From assembly GCA_029224965.1 (NCBI GenBank), contig JAQXVO010000024.1, forward strand, positions 1 to 38,243: a DNA stretch of 38,243 nucleotides. Reading direction: 5' to 3'. The translations under genes were made by a program, and so were the position numbers. Origin of the DNA: Lachnospiraceae bacterium (GTDB lineage Bacteria; Bacillota; Clostridia; Lachnospirales; Lachnospiraceae). The notes beneath the pieces are model-generated. The model saw only the letters and a list, made by a program, of their open reading frames with translations, did not search any database and had not been told where the DNA came from. This document shows, piece after piece, positions 18,416-26,991 of this stretch (position 1 is the stretch's first letter; each line of letters begins with the position of its first letter).

Positions 18416-19283
18416 TGGGGAGCATCAGCCCTGCTGTAAGACATATCATCCCCAGGACAGCCTTCCCTGCCAGTTTCTCTCTGAGAAGGGCTGCAGAGGT
18501 CAGAAGGCTGACCGGCAGAGCCAGGCTCACAAGAGTCCTGACAATTCCGGCATTATTGGAGAGGCCCCGGTTCAGAAAGATTACTGCAAATCCTGTCAGA
18601 AGTCCAGCCGCTGCCATAAAAAATCCCTGATAAACCGTAACTCTTTTCAGCTGTGCTCCTCTCCTTCTTATAAGAAGAACGATCCAGCCGCATACCGCCG
18701 CAAAAAAACTCTCGAAAAGGATCCGGAAACCTTCCTCATAGGCCTGGCCGAAACGGCGTAAAAGAAGCCGGCCTGTCAGCTCAAGGACAATAGAAAGGAG
18801 GCCGAAGAGGAGCCATGATTTTTCCGTCTTTCCTTCCGACCCGATCAGGAGTAAGATAAGGCCGGCCAGGCCAAGAAAAAGGGCATACCAGTTTTTCATC
18901 GCCATGCCTTCCTTTAATAGAAGAAAAAAAAGCAGAGGCAGAAGAAGTCTCGAAAAGGAAAACAGGGAATAAGCCTGACTCACCTGGCTTCTCTGCAGGG
19001 CCAGGAAGAAAAAGAAGGCAGAAAGAAGAAAGGTCAAAGCGATAAGAATAAGAGGGACCCAGTTCTGCAATCCTCTTCCGCGAAAAGCCGAAAAAAAGGC
19101 CCGGGCCTTCCCGGGATAGAAAAGAAGAAGAAGGATGGTCTGAACCGTCACTGCCAAAGTAAAGCTGACCCATGCGTCGGCCCGCTTCATAGATGCCTTC
19201 AGGAATACCGGTGCCAGGCCGAAAAAGAGAGCCGAAAGCAAAGCCAGATAGACCCAGTTGATTGTGATATTATACAGATTCAT
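18405..19283 (-). CDS. EamA/DMT-family transporter
   Basis: A 292-residue, strongly hydrophobic protein with about ten transmembrane helices in two similar halves, the layout of drug/metabolite transporters. Family hallmarks seen are the N-terminal YLALLSALFFGLAPVFLK and, in the second half, GFFMAAAGLLTGFAVIFLNRGL followed by LVSLALPVSLLTS. The substrate cannot be predicted. The ATG at 19283 has GGGAGG upstream, at a slightly long spacing of 11 bases. It is divergent from the LTA-synthase-like gene and followed by the large exported protein gene. Confidence 0.85.
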   Translation of the reverse strand: MNLYNITINWVYLALLSALFFGLAPVFLKASMKRADAWVSFTLAVTVQTILLLLFYPGKARAFFSAFRGRGLQNWVPLILIALTFLLSAFFFFLALQRSQVSQAYSLFSFSRLLLPLLFFLLLKEGMAMKNWYALFLGLAGLILLLIGSEGKTEKSWLLFGLLSIVLELTGRLLLRRFGQAYEEGFRILFESFFAAVCGWIVLLIRRRGAQLKRVTVYQGFFMAAAGLLTGFAVIFLNRGLSNNAGIVRTLVSLALPVSLLTSAALLREKLAGKAVLGMICLTAGLMLPSLI

Positions 19284-19308
19284 AGAAGGTTTAGCCTCCC
19301 GATTCGGG

Positions 19309-19337
19309 TTTACATCAAAATTTTATCATGCTATAAT
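19309..19337 (+). promoter_or_regulatory. Promoter of the LTA-synthase-family gene
   Basis: TTTACA (19309-19314), 17-base spacer, TATAAT (19332-19337), with an extended -10 TGC. It is about 70 bases before the start codon. Confidence 0.75.
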
Positions 19338-19405
19338 CTCGTAACTGAAAAAATATTATATCTTACTATAAATAGAACTTCAAATAGCAGGCCGGAGACG
19401 TTTTA

Positions 19406-21553
19406 ATGAAAACTTTTCGAAATTTTGCAAGCAAACACGACTTTTTGATCATGATTCCATGGTCTATGTTTCTGGACATCGTACTTGAGTGGCTGTCTCG
19501 TCATTCCCTGATCGAGGCACTGAAGTTTGTAGTTCAGCACCCCATTCCCTTCCTATATAATTCCTTTATCATTTTTGTTGTATATTCGGTAGCCATCCTC
19601 TTTCGGAGACGTACCTTTGTCAGAAGAATCGTAAGCGGACTCTTCGTCACACTGGGCATCATCAACTGTGTCCTTCTTCTGAACCGGGTCTCCCCCTTCG
19701 GTTTCTCGGACCTCTCCATGATCGGAGATCTCTTCACCATGAAGGACTCCAAGTATTTTTCCGCCTGGGAAGCGATCCTCGCAATCGTCGGCTTGGCCGT
19801 CTTCGCCTTCTTCCTGGTCCGTCTTTTTATTAAAGGAAAAAAGTTTAAAAGCAAGACGCCCTTCTGGGCCCGTCTGATCCTGGTTGCAGCCCTCTGGATT
19901 GCTCTTCCGCTCTCCGGAAAGTTTCTCCAGTCCAGCGGCCTGATCGAGTCCTATTTCGGAAACCTTGCCCAGGGTTATCTGGATAACGGCTATATCTACG
20001 GCTTTGCGACCTCCATGCTCGACCGAGGCATGCGGCGTCCCCTGGGCTACTCCAGCAAGGCCGTCCAGCAGGTCCTGAGCGATACGGATACGGACAAGAC
20101 CACCATCACCGGGCAGACCGGTGTCGATGATGCGGATAAGAAAACAGGCCCCAACGTCATTGTCGTCCTCCTGGAATCCTTCTTCGACCCGACCGAGGTC
20201 AACTATCTGTCCTTTTCCGAGGACCCTATCCCCTTTATCCATTCCCTGATGCAGAACTATACCACCGGCCACCTGACAGTTCCTGTCGTCGGTGCCGGAA
20301 CCAGCAACACAGAATTTGAAATGCTGACCGGCATGTCGGTATCCTTCTTCGGACCAGGCGAGATTCCCCAGAAGACCGTCCTGAAGGCCCGGAGTGTGGA
20401 AAGTTTTGCCGATGATATGAAGATGCAGGGCTACAGCACCCATGTCGTTCATAATAACGGCGGAAACTTCTACAGCCGTGCCAACGCCTTTTCGAAAATG
20501 GGCTTTGATACCTTTACCGCAAAGGAAAACCTGGATATCACAGACTACACCCCGCTGGGCTCCTGGCCGACAGATGATATCCTGATCGGTGCCACAAAGG
20601 ATGCTATGGATTCTACGAAAAACCGCGACTTTGTCTATACCATCACTGTATCGACCCATGGAAACTATCCCGGCTACAAGGTCATCGACAATCCTGCCAT
20701 CAAGGTTACCGCCAAAGGCAAGGATGAAAGTCTCCAGTATAAGTGGGAGTACTATGTCAACCAGGTTCATACCATGGATACCTGGATCAAGAACTATGTG
20801 GAAATGCTGAACAGCAGAGGCGAGGATACACTCCTTGTCATGTTCGGCGACCATCTGCCTACCATGGGCCTGACCGCCGGCGATATGAAGGAAAACTCGA
20901 TCTTCAAGACCAACTATATTACCTGGAATAACTTCGGTCTAAAGAAGGAAGACAAGGATCTGACCTCCTATCAGCTGGTTTCGGATGAGCTCGGACGGAT
21001 CGGCATACATACAGGAACCATGCTCCAGTTCAACCAGCAGATGATGAAGGAAAATATAGAGCCCGGATCCATAGAGTACACCAACCGTCTGAATATGCTC
21101 CAGTATGACCTCCTCTACGGAAACCGCTATGCCTATAACGGCGTCAATCTCTATCCGTCCTCAGACCTTGTCATGGGTATCAGGGACATCACGGTAAATC
21201 AGGCCTACAGCTTCAACGGCAAGGTTCATATTTACGGCACTGGCTTCACCAAATGGTGCAAGGTCTATGTAAACGGGGAACAGGTGGATACGGACTATAT
21301 TTCCGGTGAGTGTCTGACCATCAACGACTCTGACATAAAGAGCGGCGACAGCATTGTTGTAAGTCAGGTAGGTTCCAACAGCACCGTCTTTAGAAGCTCC
21401 AACAAGTTTACCTATTCCAGCACGGAAGCCACCGACGGAAACTCTACAGACGATAGTGCCAAGGACCCAAGTGACAATAATACCTCCGTTGAGTCGGAAA
21501 GCTCTGATATCATAGCTCCTCTGACCCCTGAGACAAACGAGCCCGCTCAGTAA
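19406..21553 (+). CDS. LTA synthase family phosphoglycerol transferase
   Basis: Membrane enzyme of the alkaline-phosphatase/sulfatase superfamily; related LtaS proteins polymerise glycerol-phosphate from phosphatidylglycerol on the outer face of the membrane. The 715-residue protein has about five N-terminal transmembrane helices (up to about residue 170) and then an extracellular catalytic domain. Visible active-site elements are Glu257 in LLESFF, the probable nucleophile Thr299 in GAGTSNTEF, a conserved His in VSTHGNYPG, and the metal-binding Asp-His in FGDHLP. Beyond about residue 570 there is an extra beta-rich domain, possibly IPT/TIG-like (HIYGTGFTKWCKVYVNG), and a Ser/Thr/Asp-rich tail. 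The polymer it makes could be the acceptor of the aminoacylation cluster at 27793-33728; that link is inference. Confidence 0.9.
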   Translation: MKTFRNFASKHDFLIMIPWSMFLDIVLEWLSRHSLIEALKFVVQHPIPFLYNSFIIFVVYSVAILFRRRTFVRRIVSGLFVTLGIINCVLLLNRVSPFGFSDLSMIGDLFTMKDSKYFSAWEAILAIVGLAVFAFFLVRLFIKGKKFKSKTPFWARLILVAALWIALPLSGKFLQSSGLIESYFGNLAQGYLDNGYIYGFATSMLDRGMRRPLGYSSKAVQQVLSDTDTDKTTITGQTGVDDADKKTGPNVIVVLLESFFDPTEVNYLSFSEDPIPFIHSLMQNYTTGHLTVPVVGAGTSNTEFEMLTGMSVSFFGPGEIPQKTVLKARSVESFADDMKMQGYSTHVVHNNGGNFYSRANAFSKMGFDTFTAKENLDITDYTPLGSWPTDDILIGATKDAMDSTKNRDFVYTITVSTHGNYPGYKVIDNPAIKVTAKGKDESLQYKWEYYVNQVHTMDTWIKNYVEMLNSRGEDTLLVMFGDHLPTMGLTAGDMKENSIFKTNYITWNNFGLKKEDKDLTSYQLVSDELGRIGIHTGTMLQFNQQMMKENIEPGSIEYTNRLNMLQYDLLYGNRYAYNGVNLYPSSDLVMGIRDITVNQAYSFNGKVHIYGTGFTKWCKVYVNGEQVDTDYISGECLTINDSDIKSGDSIVVSQVGSNSTVFRSSNKFTYSSTEATDGNSTDDSAKDPSDNNTSVESESSDIIAPLTPETNEPAQ

Positions 21554-21567
21554 GAGGAAACCTTTTG

Positions 21568-21604
21568 AACATTTTTCACGAAATGTTTAATTAATTCGTT
21601 TAAT
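21568..21604 (+). terminator. Weak hairpin and short repeats after the LTA-synthase-family gene
   Basis: AACATTT (21568-21574) pairs with AAATGTT (21581-21587), followed by an AT-rich stretch in which GTTTAAT occurs twice with a 13-base period (21585-21591, 21598-21604). It could be a weak terminator, or part of an operator for the TetR-type gene downstream. Confidence 0.35.
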
Positions 21605-21610
21605 TTTTGC

Positions 21611-21639
21611 TTTCAAAAGTCGGCCTTCTGTCCTATAAT
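21611..21639 (+). promoter_or_regulatory. Promoter of the TetR-type regulator gene
   Basis: TTTCAA (21611-21616), a 17-base spacer and a perfect TATAAT (21634-21639). Confidence 0.6.
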
Positions 21640-21664
21640 TATGAAAAATCTTTTTAGTTCTACG

Positions 21665-21692
21665 TTTCCGCGTGTGTACTTTGGCGCGGAAA
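21665..21692 (+). promoter_or_regulatory. Inverted repeat in the leader of the TetR-type gene, candidate operator
   Basis: TTTCCGCG (21665-21672) and CGCGGAAA (21685-21692) are perfect inverted repeats separated by 12 bases. They lie just after the expected transcription start and before the AGGAGG site. TetR-family proteins usually bind such palindromes and repress themselves; this one may be that operator, or simply an RNA hairpin. Confidence 0.45.
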
Positions 21693-21715
21693 ATTTCATG
21701 TAAGGAGGTACCGTA

Positions 21716-22291
21716 ATGGATGAGAAACATATGGACATGCGCGTAAAAAGGACCCTTAAATCTGTTCAGCAGGCTTTTTACAGCCTGGCTCAGGAAAAGA
21801 GCCTGGACGAGATCACCATCACGTGCCTGACACAGCGGGCAGGAATCAATCGGAAAACATTCTATCTCCACTACAAATCCATGGACGAGCTGATGCAGGC
21901 TGTCAGCGAGGAATCCTATCAGAATATGATGAATGAGCTGGAGCCGGTCGTCGAATCCGGAAATCTGGACAGCTGTATCCGTGCCTTCTATCAGTATCTC
22001 AAGAACTGCAGCGGCATCCAGCGGATTCTTCTCTGTGATTCCCGAAATCAGGCTTTCTATAACAAGGTGATCGAACGCGTGCTCCACAGTGATACTTTTC
22101 AGACCATCTACAGAAGAACACCTTTCCCCTCTCTGACCCAAGCCTATATGTCTTGTATTTCAACCATTTACCAGACCTGGCTGACAGAGAAGGCCATCAA
22201 TATCGAGGAACTGATCCAGTATACAACGACACTGATCAATGGCGGCTTCCGGGCTGCAGAAAGCATGGAGCTGCCGGATATCACCCATTAA
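21716..22291 (+). CDS. TetR/AcrR family transcriptional regulator
   Basis: A 191-residue protein with an N-terminal TetR helix-turn-helix: KSVQQAFYSLAQEKSLDEIT followed by TCLTQRAGINRKTFYLHYKS (about residues 13-58). The remainder is helical and fits a ligand-binding/dimerisation domain of the type seen in many small Firmicute TetR proteins. AGGAGG precedes the ATG. Its target is unknown; the inverted repeat in its own leader and the preceding LTA-synthase-family gene are candidates. Confidence 0.9.
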   Translation: MDEKHMDMRVKRTLKSVQQAFYSLAQEKSLDEITITCLTQRAGINRKTFYLHYKSMDELMQAVSEESYQNMMNELEPVVESGNLDSCIRAFYQYLKNCSGIQRILLCDSRNQAFYNKVIERVLHSDTFQTIYRRTPFPSLTQAYMSCISTIYQTWLTEKAINIEELIQYTTTLINGGFRAAESMELPDITH

Positions 22292-22390
22292 TGATCAGGC
22301 TGTTCAGGCCAGTACTGTATATGAAAGAAAAAAGGCAGCTGCTCTTGAGATAAAGCAGCTGTCCATCAGAGAAATTCTTATAAATACTTC

Positions 22391-22417
22391 AGCGGATTCT
22401 TCGGAATCCGCTTTTTT
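22391..22417 (+). terminator. Terminator after the TetR-type gene
   Basis: A 9-bp stem (22391-22399 with 22404-22412) with a TTCG loop and a following T6 run. Otherwise 22292-22508 holds no gene. Confidence 0.85.
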
Positions 22418-22508
22418 CACGTTAAAATCAGAAATACTGCGCTAAACTGCGTCAAAACTGCACCAAAACGGGAAAAACAGACCATTTTTGAGAGGAAAAA
22501 TCAGAGAT

Positions 22509-22548
22509 AAAAAAGACCGGAAACCCTTGATATGAAAGGATTTCCGGT
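22509..22548 (-). terminator. Terminator of the tRNA-Pro pair
   Basis: ACCGGAAA (22516-22523) pairs with TTTCCGGT (22541-22548), and the minus strand continues into a T run. It lies just after the 3' end of tRNA-Pro(AGG). Confidence 0.8.
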
Positions 22549-22553
22549 TTCAG

Positions 22554-22627
22554 TCGAAGCGACAAGATTTGAACTTGCGACCTCTGCGTCCCTAACGCAG
22601 CGCTCTACCAAGCTGAGCCACGCTTCG
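22554..22627 (-). tRNA. tRNA-Pro (anticodon AGG)
   Basis: The minus strand folds as a 74-nt cloverleaf with a 7-bp acceptor stem (CGAAGCG/CGCTTCG), a 5-bp anticodon stem CTGCG/CGCAG and loop TTAGGGA, so the anticodon is AGG with G37. No CCA is encoded. An adenosine at the first anticodon position is uncommon in bacterial tRNA-Pro, which usually carries GGG or TGG. Confidence 0.9.
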
Positions 22628-22660
22628 ATTTATTTACAAACTGATTATACACCAGTTTCA

Positions 22661-22734
22661 TCGATGCGACAAGATTTGAACTTGCGACCTCTGCGTCCCG
22701 AACGCAGCGCTCTACCAAACTGAGCCACGCATCG
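22661..22734 (-). tRNA. tRNA-Pro (anticodon CGG)
   Basis: A 74-nt cloverleaf nearly identical to its neighbour. It differs at the fourth acceptor base pair (swapped on both sides), one D-loop base and the first anticodon base. The anticodon loop is TTCGGGA. No CCA is encoded. It precedes tRNA-Pro(AGG) in transcription by 33 bases. Confidence 0.93.
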
Positions 22735-22799
22735 AAATGCTGGCAGCTTATGCTGCCTGCTTCGTGATATACGAAGCATGATCTATGATCAAACGGAAG

Positions 22800-23750
22800 T
22801 TATTCCTGACTGTCAATCGCCAGTTTAGCTCCTCCGTAGATACCAGCATCGTTACTTAATAATGCTAACAGAATCTTAGTGTTTTTGCAAGCATGAAATA
22901 CATTTTTTTCAAAAGGTTCTGTTACTAAATCAAGTACAATCTGTCCGGCCTCGGATACACCGCCGCCGATCAGGATGGCTTCCGGATTGACTACATCGGC
23001 AATTGTTGCCAGAGCATTGCCAAGATAGGTCATGGCCTTCTTGAGGATAGCATAGCCAAGAGGATCACCTGCATTTGCTGCATCGGTAACATCCTTGCCG
23101 GTCAGAGAATCTCTGCCGTAGAGAGGGCTGCCCTTCCACTTGTCCAGATGGTTATTGGTAAGGCCCATACGGATAATGCCTGATGCAGAAGCATACTGTT
23201 CCAGGCAGCCATGCAGACCGCAGTTGCAGGCTGTAACCTCACCCGGGTTGACCTGAATATGTCCGATCTCTCCTGCAGCTCCGCCAAAGCCGGTCAGGAT
23301 CTTGCCGTTCAGGACAATTCCGCCGCCTACTCCGGTGCCAAGGGTCACCATAACAATGCTGGAATAGCCCTTGCCGCTGCCCATCCAGGCTTCACCGAGG
23401 GCTGCAATATTTGCATCATTGGCTGCCTTTACCGGAAGTCCAGAGGCCTTTGCCAGCTCAGACTCAACCGGATAGATATCCCAGCCGAGGTTGACGCACT
23501 TGTTGACTCTTCCGTCCGGCAGAACCGGTCCGGGAACGCCGATTCCGATTCCGATGACGCTGTCCTTGTCAATTCTTCTGGCTGCAAGGATATCATCCAC
23601 CTTGGCAGCGATATCATCTACAATATGTACTCCATGATCTGCTGTATTTGTTGGTATTTTTTCCTTGGTAAGAAGCTGGCCGTCTTTTGAAAAGAGGCCG
23701 ATCTTAATGGTCGTTCCGCCTACATCAACGCCGACTGCATAGTTTTTCAT
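22800..23750 (-). CDS. glcK: ROK family glucokinase
   Basis: Phosphorylates glucose to glucose-6-phosphate with ATP in the cytoplasm. The 316-residue protein has the N-terminal phosphate loop GVDVGGTTIKIGLF, VPGPV, and the sugar-binding NDANIAALGE. It has TLGTGVGGGI and the ROK zinc motif CNCGLHGCLEQYAS (about residues 176-189) preceded by EIGHI. The length and motif set match GlcK rather than ROK repressors, as there is no N-terminal DNA-binding domain. It is divergent from galM; together they suggest aldohexose use (anomer exchange, then phosphorylation). A consensus-like promoter lies upstream. Confidence 0.95.
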   Translation of the reverse strand: MKNYAVGVDVGGTTIKIGLFSKDGQLLTKEKIPTNTADHGVHIVDDIAAKVDDILAARRIDKDSVIGIGIGVPGPVLPDGRVNKCVNLGWDIYPVESELAKASGLPVKAANDANIAALGEAWMGSGKGYSSIVMVTLGTGVGGGIVLNGKILTGFGGAAGEIGHIQVNPGEVTACNCGLHGCLEQYASASGIIRMGLTNNHLDKWKGSPLYGRDSLTGKDVTDAANAGDPLGYAILKKAMTYLGNALATIADVVNPEAILIGGGVSEAGQIVLDLVTEPFEKNVFHACKNTKILLALLSNDAGIYGGAKLAIDSQE

Positions 23751-23832
23751 GCTGAATCTCCTGTGCCATAATCTGGCTTTCTAATACATTATCACTCAAA
23801 GCCTCAATGGTTTTAAGCACCCTTTTCTGTTT

Positions 23833-23861
23833 ATTATATGGTTTTTACAATGATCTTGCAA
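23833..23861 (-). promoter_or_regulatory. Promoter of glcK
   Basis: On the minus strand TTGCAA (23856-23861), 17-base spacer, TATAAT (23833-23838). It is about 80 bases upstream of the start codon. Confidence 0.75.
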
Positions 23862-23943
23862 GCTCGGGAAGGCAGCTGAAACAAAAGCTTTACTGAAGGC
23901 TTCCTTATTATCTTCCATAATTGTGCAAGAGGATTCTATCATG

Positions 23944-23952
23944 TGATATACT
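23944..23952 (+). promoter_or_regulatory. Extended -10 promoter of galM
   Basis: TATACT (23947-23952) with TG at 23944-23945; no convincing -35 element. The leader to the galM start is about 110 bases. Confidence 0.4.
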
Positions 23953-24068
23953 GTTTTTCGAGCCAATCACTTATTCTACAGAATGCGGCTGTTCCCTTTG
24001 AAAGTCCGGCTCCATCCTGCAGAGGGGGCCGTATACACAGAGACGGCCGACATGTTAAGGAGGTTATC

Positions 24069-25118
24069 ATGGAGAAGAAAAAATGGGGGAATGCACCGGA
24101 AGGCGGAGAAATTTTCCGTTATACGATCAGCAACGCTTCCGGCAGCTATTTCGTTTCAATGAATTATGGTGCCAACCTTCTGGAACTGCACGTTCCGGAC
24201 CGGGATGGACGACTGGATGATGTGGTACTCGGCTTTGAGGATCTGGACTCTTATTTCGTCAATGATCCCTGCTTCGGCTGCCTGGTAGCACCCTATGCCA
24301 ACCGGATCGGCAATGCGTCCTTTACCCTGGGCGGTAAGACCTATGAACTGGATCCAAACGAAAACGGCCATAACACCCTGCACAGCGGTTATCACGGACT
24401 TCATCATAAAATGTGGGCCATGACCGCCTTTACCGACCGGTCCATCACCTATACCATCCAGAAGGAGCATTTGGAATGCGGTTTCCCGGGAAATGTACTT
24501 CTTTCCGTCACCTATACTCTGACAGATGACAATGTCTTTTCCATTCACTATCATGCCACAACCGACCGGGATACTGTTTTCAATCCGACCAATCACAGCT
24601 ATTTCAATCTGGGCGGACAGGCTTCCGGTCCTGCTCTGGATGCCATGATCCAGCTGGATGCCGATTATTATACTCCGACCGACGACGAGCAGATTCCGGA
24701 CGGCAGACTGGAAAAGGTCGATGGAACACCTATGGATTTCCGTCAGCCCAGAAGACTTGGAGACGACATCAAAAATTATGATTTCGAAGCCATCCGGATC
24801 GGACACGGCTACGATCACAATTTTGTCCTGAAGACCAAACGCGGTACCGTATCTCCTGTCGGTTCCATGACAGACAGTAAAACCGGACGGAAGATGGAAA
24901 TCTGGACCGATCTCCCAGGTATCCAGGTCTACAGCGGAAATTATGTCATTGACTGCCCCAAGGGCAAGGGCGGGGTAAACTATGAGCCTTATGTCGGTGT
25001 TGCCTTCGAGACCCAGTTCTTCCCCAACGCTGTCAATATTCCTTCCTTTGAGCAGCCGATCTTAAGAGCCGGCACAGCATTTGATTCCACGACAGAATAT
25101 CATTTCACGACATTCTGA
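24069..25118 (+). CDS. galM: Aldose 1-epimerase (galactose mutarotase)
   Basis: Interconverts the alpha and beta anomers of hexoses such as galactose and glucose. The ATG at 24069 is chosen because AAGGAGG lies five bases upstream; this gives 349 residues, normal for GalM. The family motifs are clear: PYANRIGNASF with the substrate-binding Asn-Arg, NTLHSGYHGLHHKMW with the catalytic His region, TNHSYFNLGG, GYDHNFVL, and near the end VAFETQFFPNAVN with the catalytic Glu. It is divergent from glcK. Confidence 0.94.
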   Translation: MEKKKWGNAPEGGEIFRYTISNASGSYFVSMNYGANLLELHVPDRDGRLDDVVLGFEDLDSYFVNDPCFGCLVAPYANRIGNASFTLGGKTYELDPNENGHNTLHSGYHGLHHKMWAMTAFTDRSITYTIQKEHLECGFPGNVLLSVTYTLTDDNVFSIHYHATTDRDTVFNPTNHSYFNLGGQASGPALDAMIQLDADYYTPTDDEQIPDGRLEKVDGTPMDFRQPRRLGDDIKNYDFEAIRIGHGYDHNFVLKTKRGTVSPVGSMTDSKTGRKMEIWTDLPGIQVYSGNYVIDCPKGKGGVNYEPYVGVAFETQFFPNAVNIPSFEQPILRAGTAFDSTTEYHFTTF

Positions 25119-25207
25119 ACAGCAGATCAGATGATGGATGAAAGGAGAACGGGGCCACGAAATCCGCAAGATGGCCTGAAGATCCGATCCCTTCCGGCAA
25201 TAGGCTG

Positions 25208-25249
25208 AAAAAAAGATGGTTTGGGTGAGCCCGAACCATCTTTTTCTTT
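25208..25249. terminator. Bidirectional terminator between galM and the histidine kinase gene
   Basis: A 16-bp stem (25210-25225 with 25230-25245) with an A run before and a T run after. It serves convergent galM (plus) and the sensor kinase operon (minus). Nothing else is seen in 25119-25334. Confidence 0.85.
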
Positions 25250-25334
25250 TCCATATTTCTCTTTCGTTCTGTCTTTTTTCACGTACATATGACAGATTAC
25301 AAAGCCTGGTCTGCCCTCTTTTTCAAGACTCAAA

Positions 25335-26978
25335 TCATCCTCTTGGAAAGCAGATTCTATAATACAGTCCCCTTTTCCCGTCGATCTCATCTTCCAGTTC
25401 TATGGTCCCGCCATGGGCCTCTACGATCTTCTTCGCAATGGAAAGGCCAAGGCCTGTGCCCTTGCCGCTCTTACGCGACTGATCACCTACCGTGAAGGGT
25501 TCGAAGAGCTTTGATTTCAGTTCAGGAGATACTCCGGGACCATTATCGCCCATGACGATCTCAATCGTCCTGTCATCGCATTTCATGGAAACGTAGATCA
25601 CAGTGCCGGGATTTGTATATTTGACCGAGTTCGATATGATATTTTCGAATACCCTCTTCATCTGGCTCTGGTCGAAATCAAAAGGAATCTGTTCCTCCGG
25701 AATATCCGTATCGACCTGAAAGCCAAGGACCGAAAGTTCATTAAATCGTTTTGCCATATAGGCCCGGAGATACTCAGCCAGATCTCCTTTCTCCCTGGAA
25801 ATCTTGAATTTCGGATTCTCAAAACGGCTGTAATCACTGAACTGGGTGATCAGCTCCGACATGGTCTTGGCCTTCTGGCTGATGATATCCAGATATCTGT
25901 GACTGTCTTCCATCGGAATAATGCCGTCTCTTAAGGCATCCGCATAGCCGCCGATAACTGTAATAGGTGTTTTCAGATCATGGGAAATATCGGCCAGGGC
26001 TGTATTTCTTTCCTCACGGGCCTTCTCCCGTTCGGCATCCATTTTCTCAAGCCGGTCCTCCATGGAATTAAAAGCATCCAGGACCTGGCTGATCTCCCTG
26101 GTTTCAACCTCACTGTCAACCTCAACCTTTTTCCCGGTCGTAACCTCTTCCAGGGCGGTCTTCAAAGTAAGGAGCGGCTTCTTCAGCTTTCTGTAGAAAG
26201 TAACGGTTGCGATCAGAATCACCAGAAGGATATATATGAGGTAGATAACAATAAAGGTATTTCTGATATAGTAGACTCTGTTTTCTTCCTTCTTGTACTG
26301 GACATAGGGACTTTCAAAATGGAAGATCGCTGCTCTCTCGTCTCCATCCGGACTCTTGAAAACCTTCTTCTCCCGGACCATCTTCTTACCATCGTATCTT
26401 CCGAACTGCCAGTCCGCATGCGATTTGATATAGGAGAATTCCTGAGCGGAAATTTTCTGATCGTCTCCATTGTCGGAAGAGAAGACGATGCTTCCGTCCT
26501 CCTTGAAGATCTGTACCAGATTGCCCCTCTTCTTATCGTTCTTATTATCGTAATTCTGAACGCTTAAGAGATACATGGTTTCCCCGTTGTCGATGAATTC
26601 ACTGAAATCAATATAGATCGAGTGATCGGTTTCCGGTATATATTTAATCATGTAGGGCGCATAGCTCTTCTTACCGGTATTCTTCCCTGTATATAGAATC
26701 CTTCCGCTGGAGTCGAGGATTTCAAAATAGCCCTTTTCTCCGAGAACGGACGTGTCAATCCCCGAATAATCACTGTCATCGGAAGCCTCGATCTGCTTTT
26801 CGATTTTGCTCAGATTGGGCCCGTCGGAATATTCCGGTACCTTCAGTATGCCGAAAATATCAAAAAGCGGAACAGCCAGAACCAGGACACCTCCTGCCAG
26901 AATGGCCAGAAGGCTGATGGCCAGGATTTTCATCATATAGGCGAATATTGATGTGGGTTTTTTCTTTCTGGAAGACAT
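25335..26978 (-). CDS. Sensor histidine kinase of a two-component system
   Basis: Membrane sensor that autophosphorylates and passes phosphate to the response regulator encoded upstream. The 547-residue protein has a first transmembrane helix (about 16-38), an extracellular sensor domain of about 200 residues, a second helix (about 241-262) and a HAMP linker. The HisKA domain has the phospho-acceptor His333 in ISHDLKTP. The catalytic ATPase domain has the N box NIISNSVKYTN, the G1 box DNGPGVSP and the G2 box GKGTGLGLSIAKKI. It starts 13 bases after the regulator stop codon. It is the last gene of the dlt-like cluster, which suggests it senses envelope stress or cationic compounds; that is inference. 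Confidence 0.93.
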   Translation of the reverse strand: MSSRKKKPTSIFAYMMKILAISLLAILAGGVLVLAVPLFDIFGILKVPEYSDGPNLSKIEKQIEASDDSDYSGIDTSVLGEKGYFEILDSSGRILYTGKNTGKKSYAPYMIKYIPETDHSIYIDFSEFIDNGETMYLLSVQNYDNKNDKKRGNLVQIFKEDGSIVFSSDNGDDQKISAQEFSYIKSHADWQFGRYDGKKMVREKKVFKSPDGDERAAIFHFESPYVQYKKEENRVYYIRNTFIVIYLIYILLVILIATVTFYRKLKKPLLTLKTALEEVTTGKKVEVDSEVETREISQVLDAFNSMEDRLEKMDAEREKAREERNTALADISHDLKTPITVIGGYADALRDGIIPMEDSHRYLDIISQKAKTMSELITQFSDYSRFENPKFKISREKGDLAEYLRAYMAKRFNELSVLGFQVDTDIPEEQIPFDFDQSQMKRVFENIISNSVKYTNPGTVIYVSMKCDDRTIEIVMGDNGPGVSPELKSKLFEPFTVGDQSRKSGKGTGLGLSIAKKIVEAHGGTIELEDEIDGKRGLYYRICFPRG

Positions 26979-26991
26979 CAGGGCTCCTTTT

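Noticed and set aside
19553-20854. 433-codon open frame opposite the LTA-synthase-family gene
   Set aside because: It lies inside the catalytic domain of a recognisable enzyme and has no features of its own.
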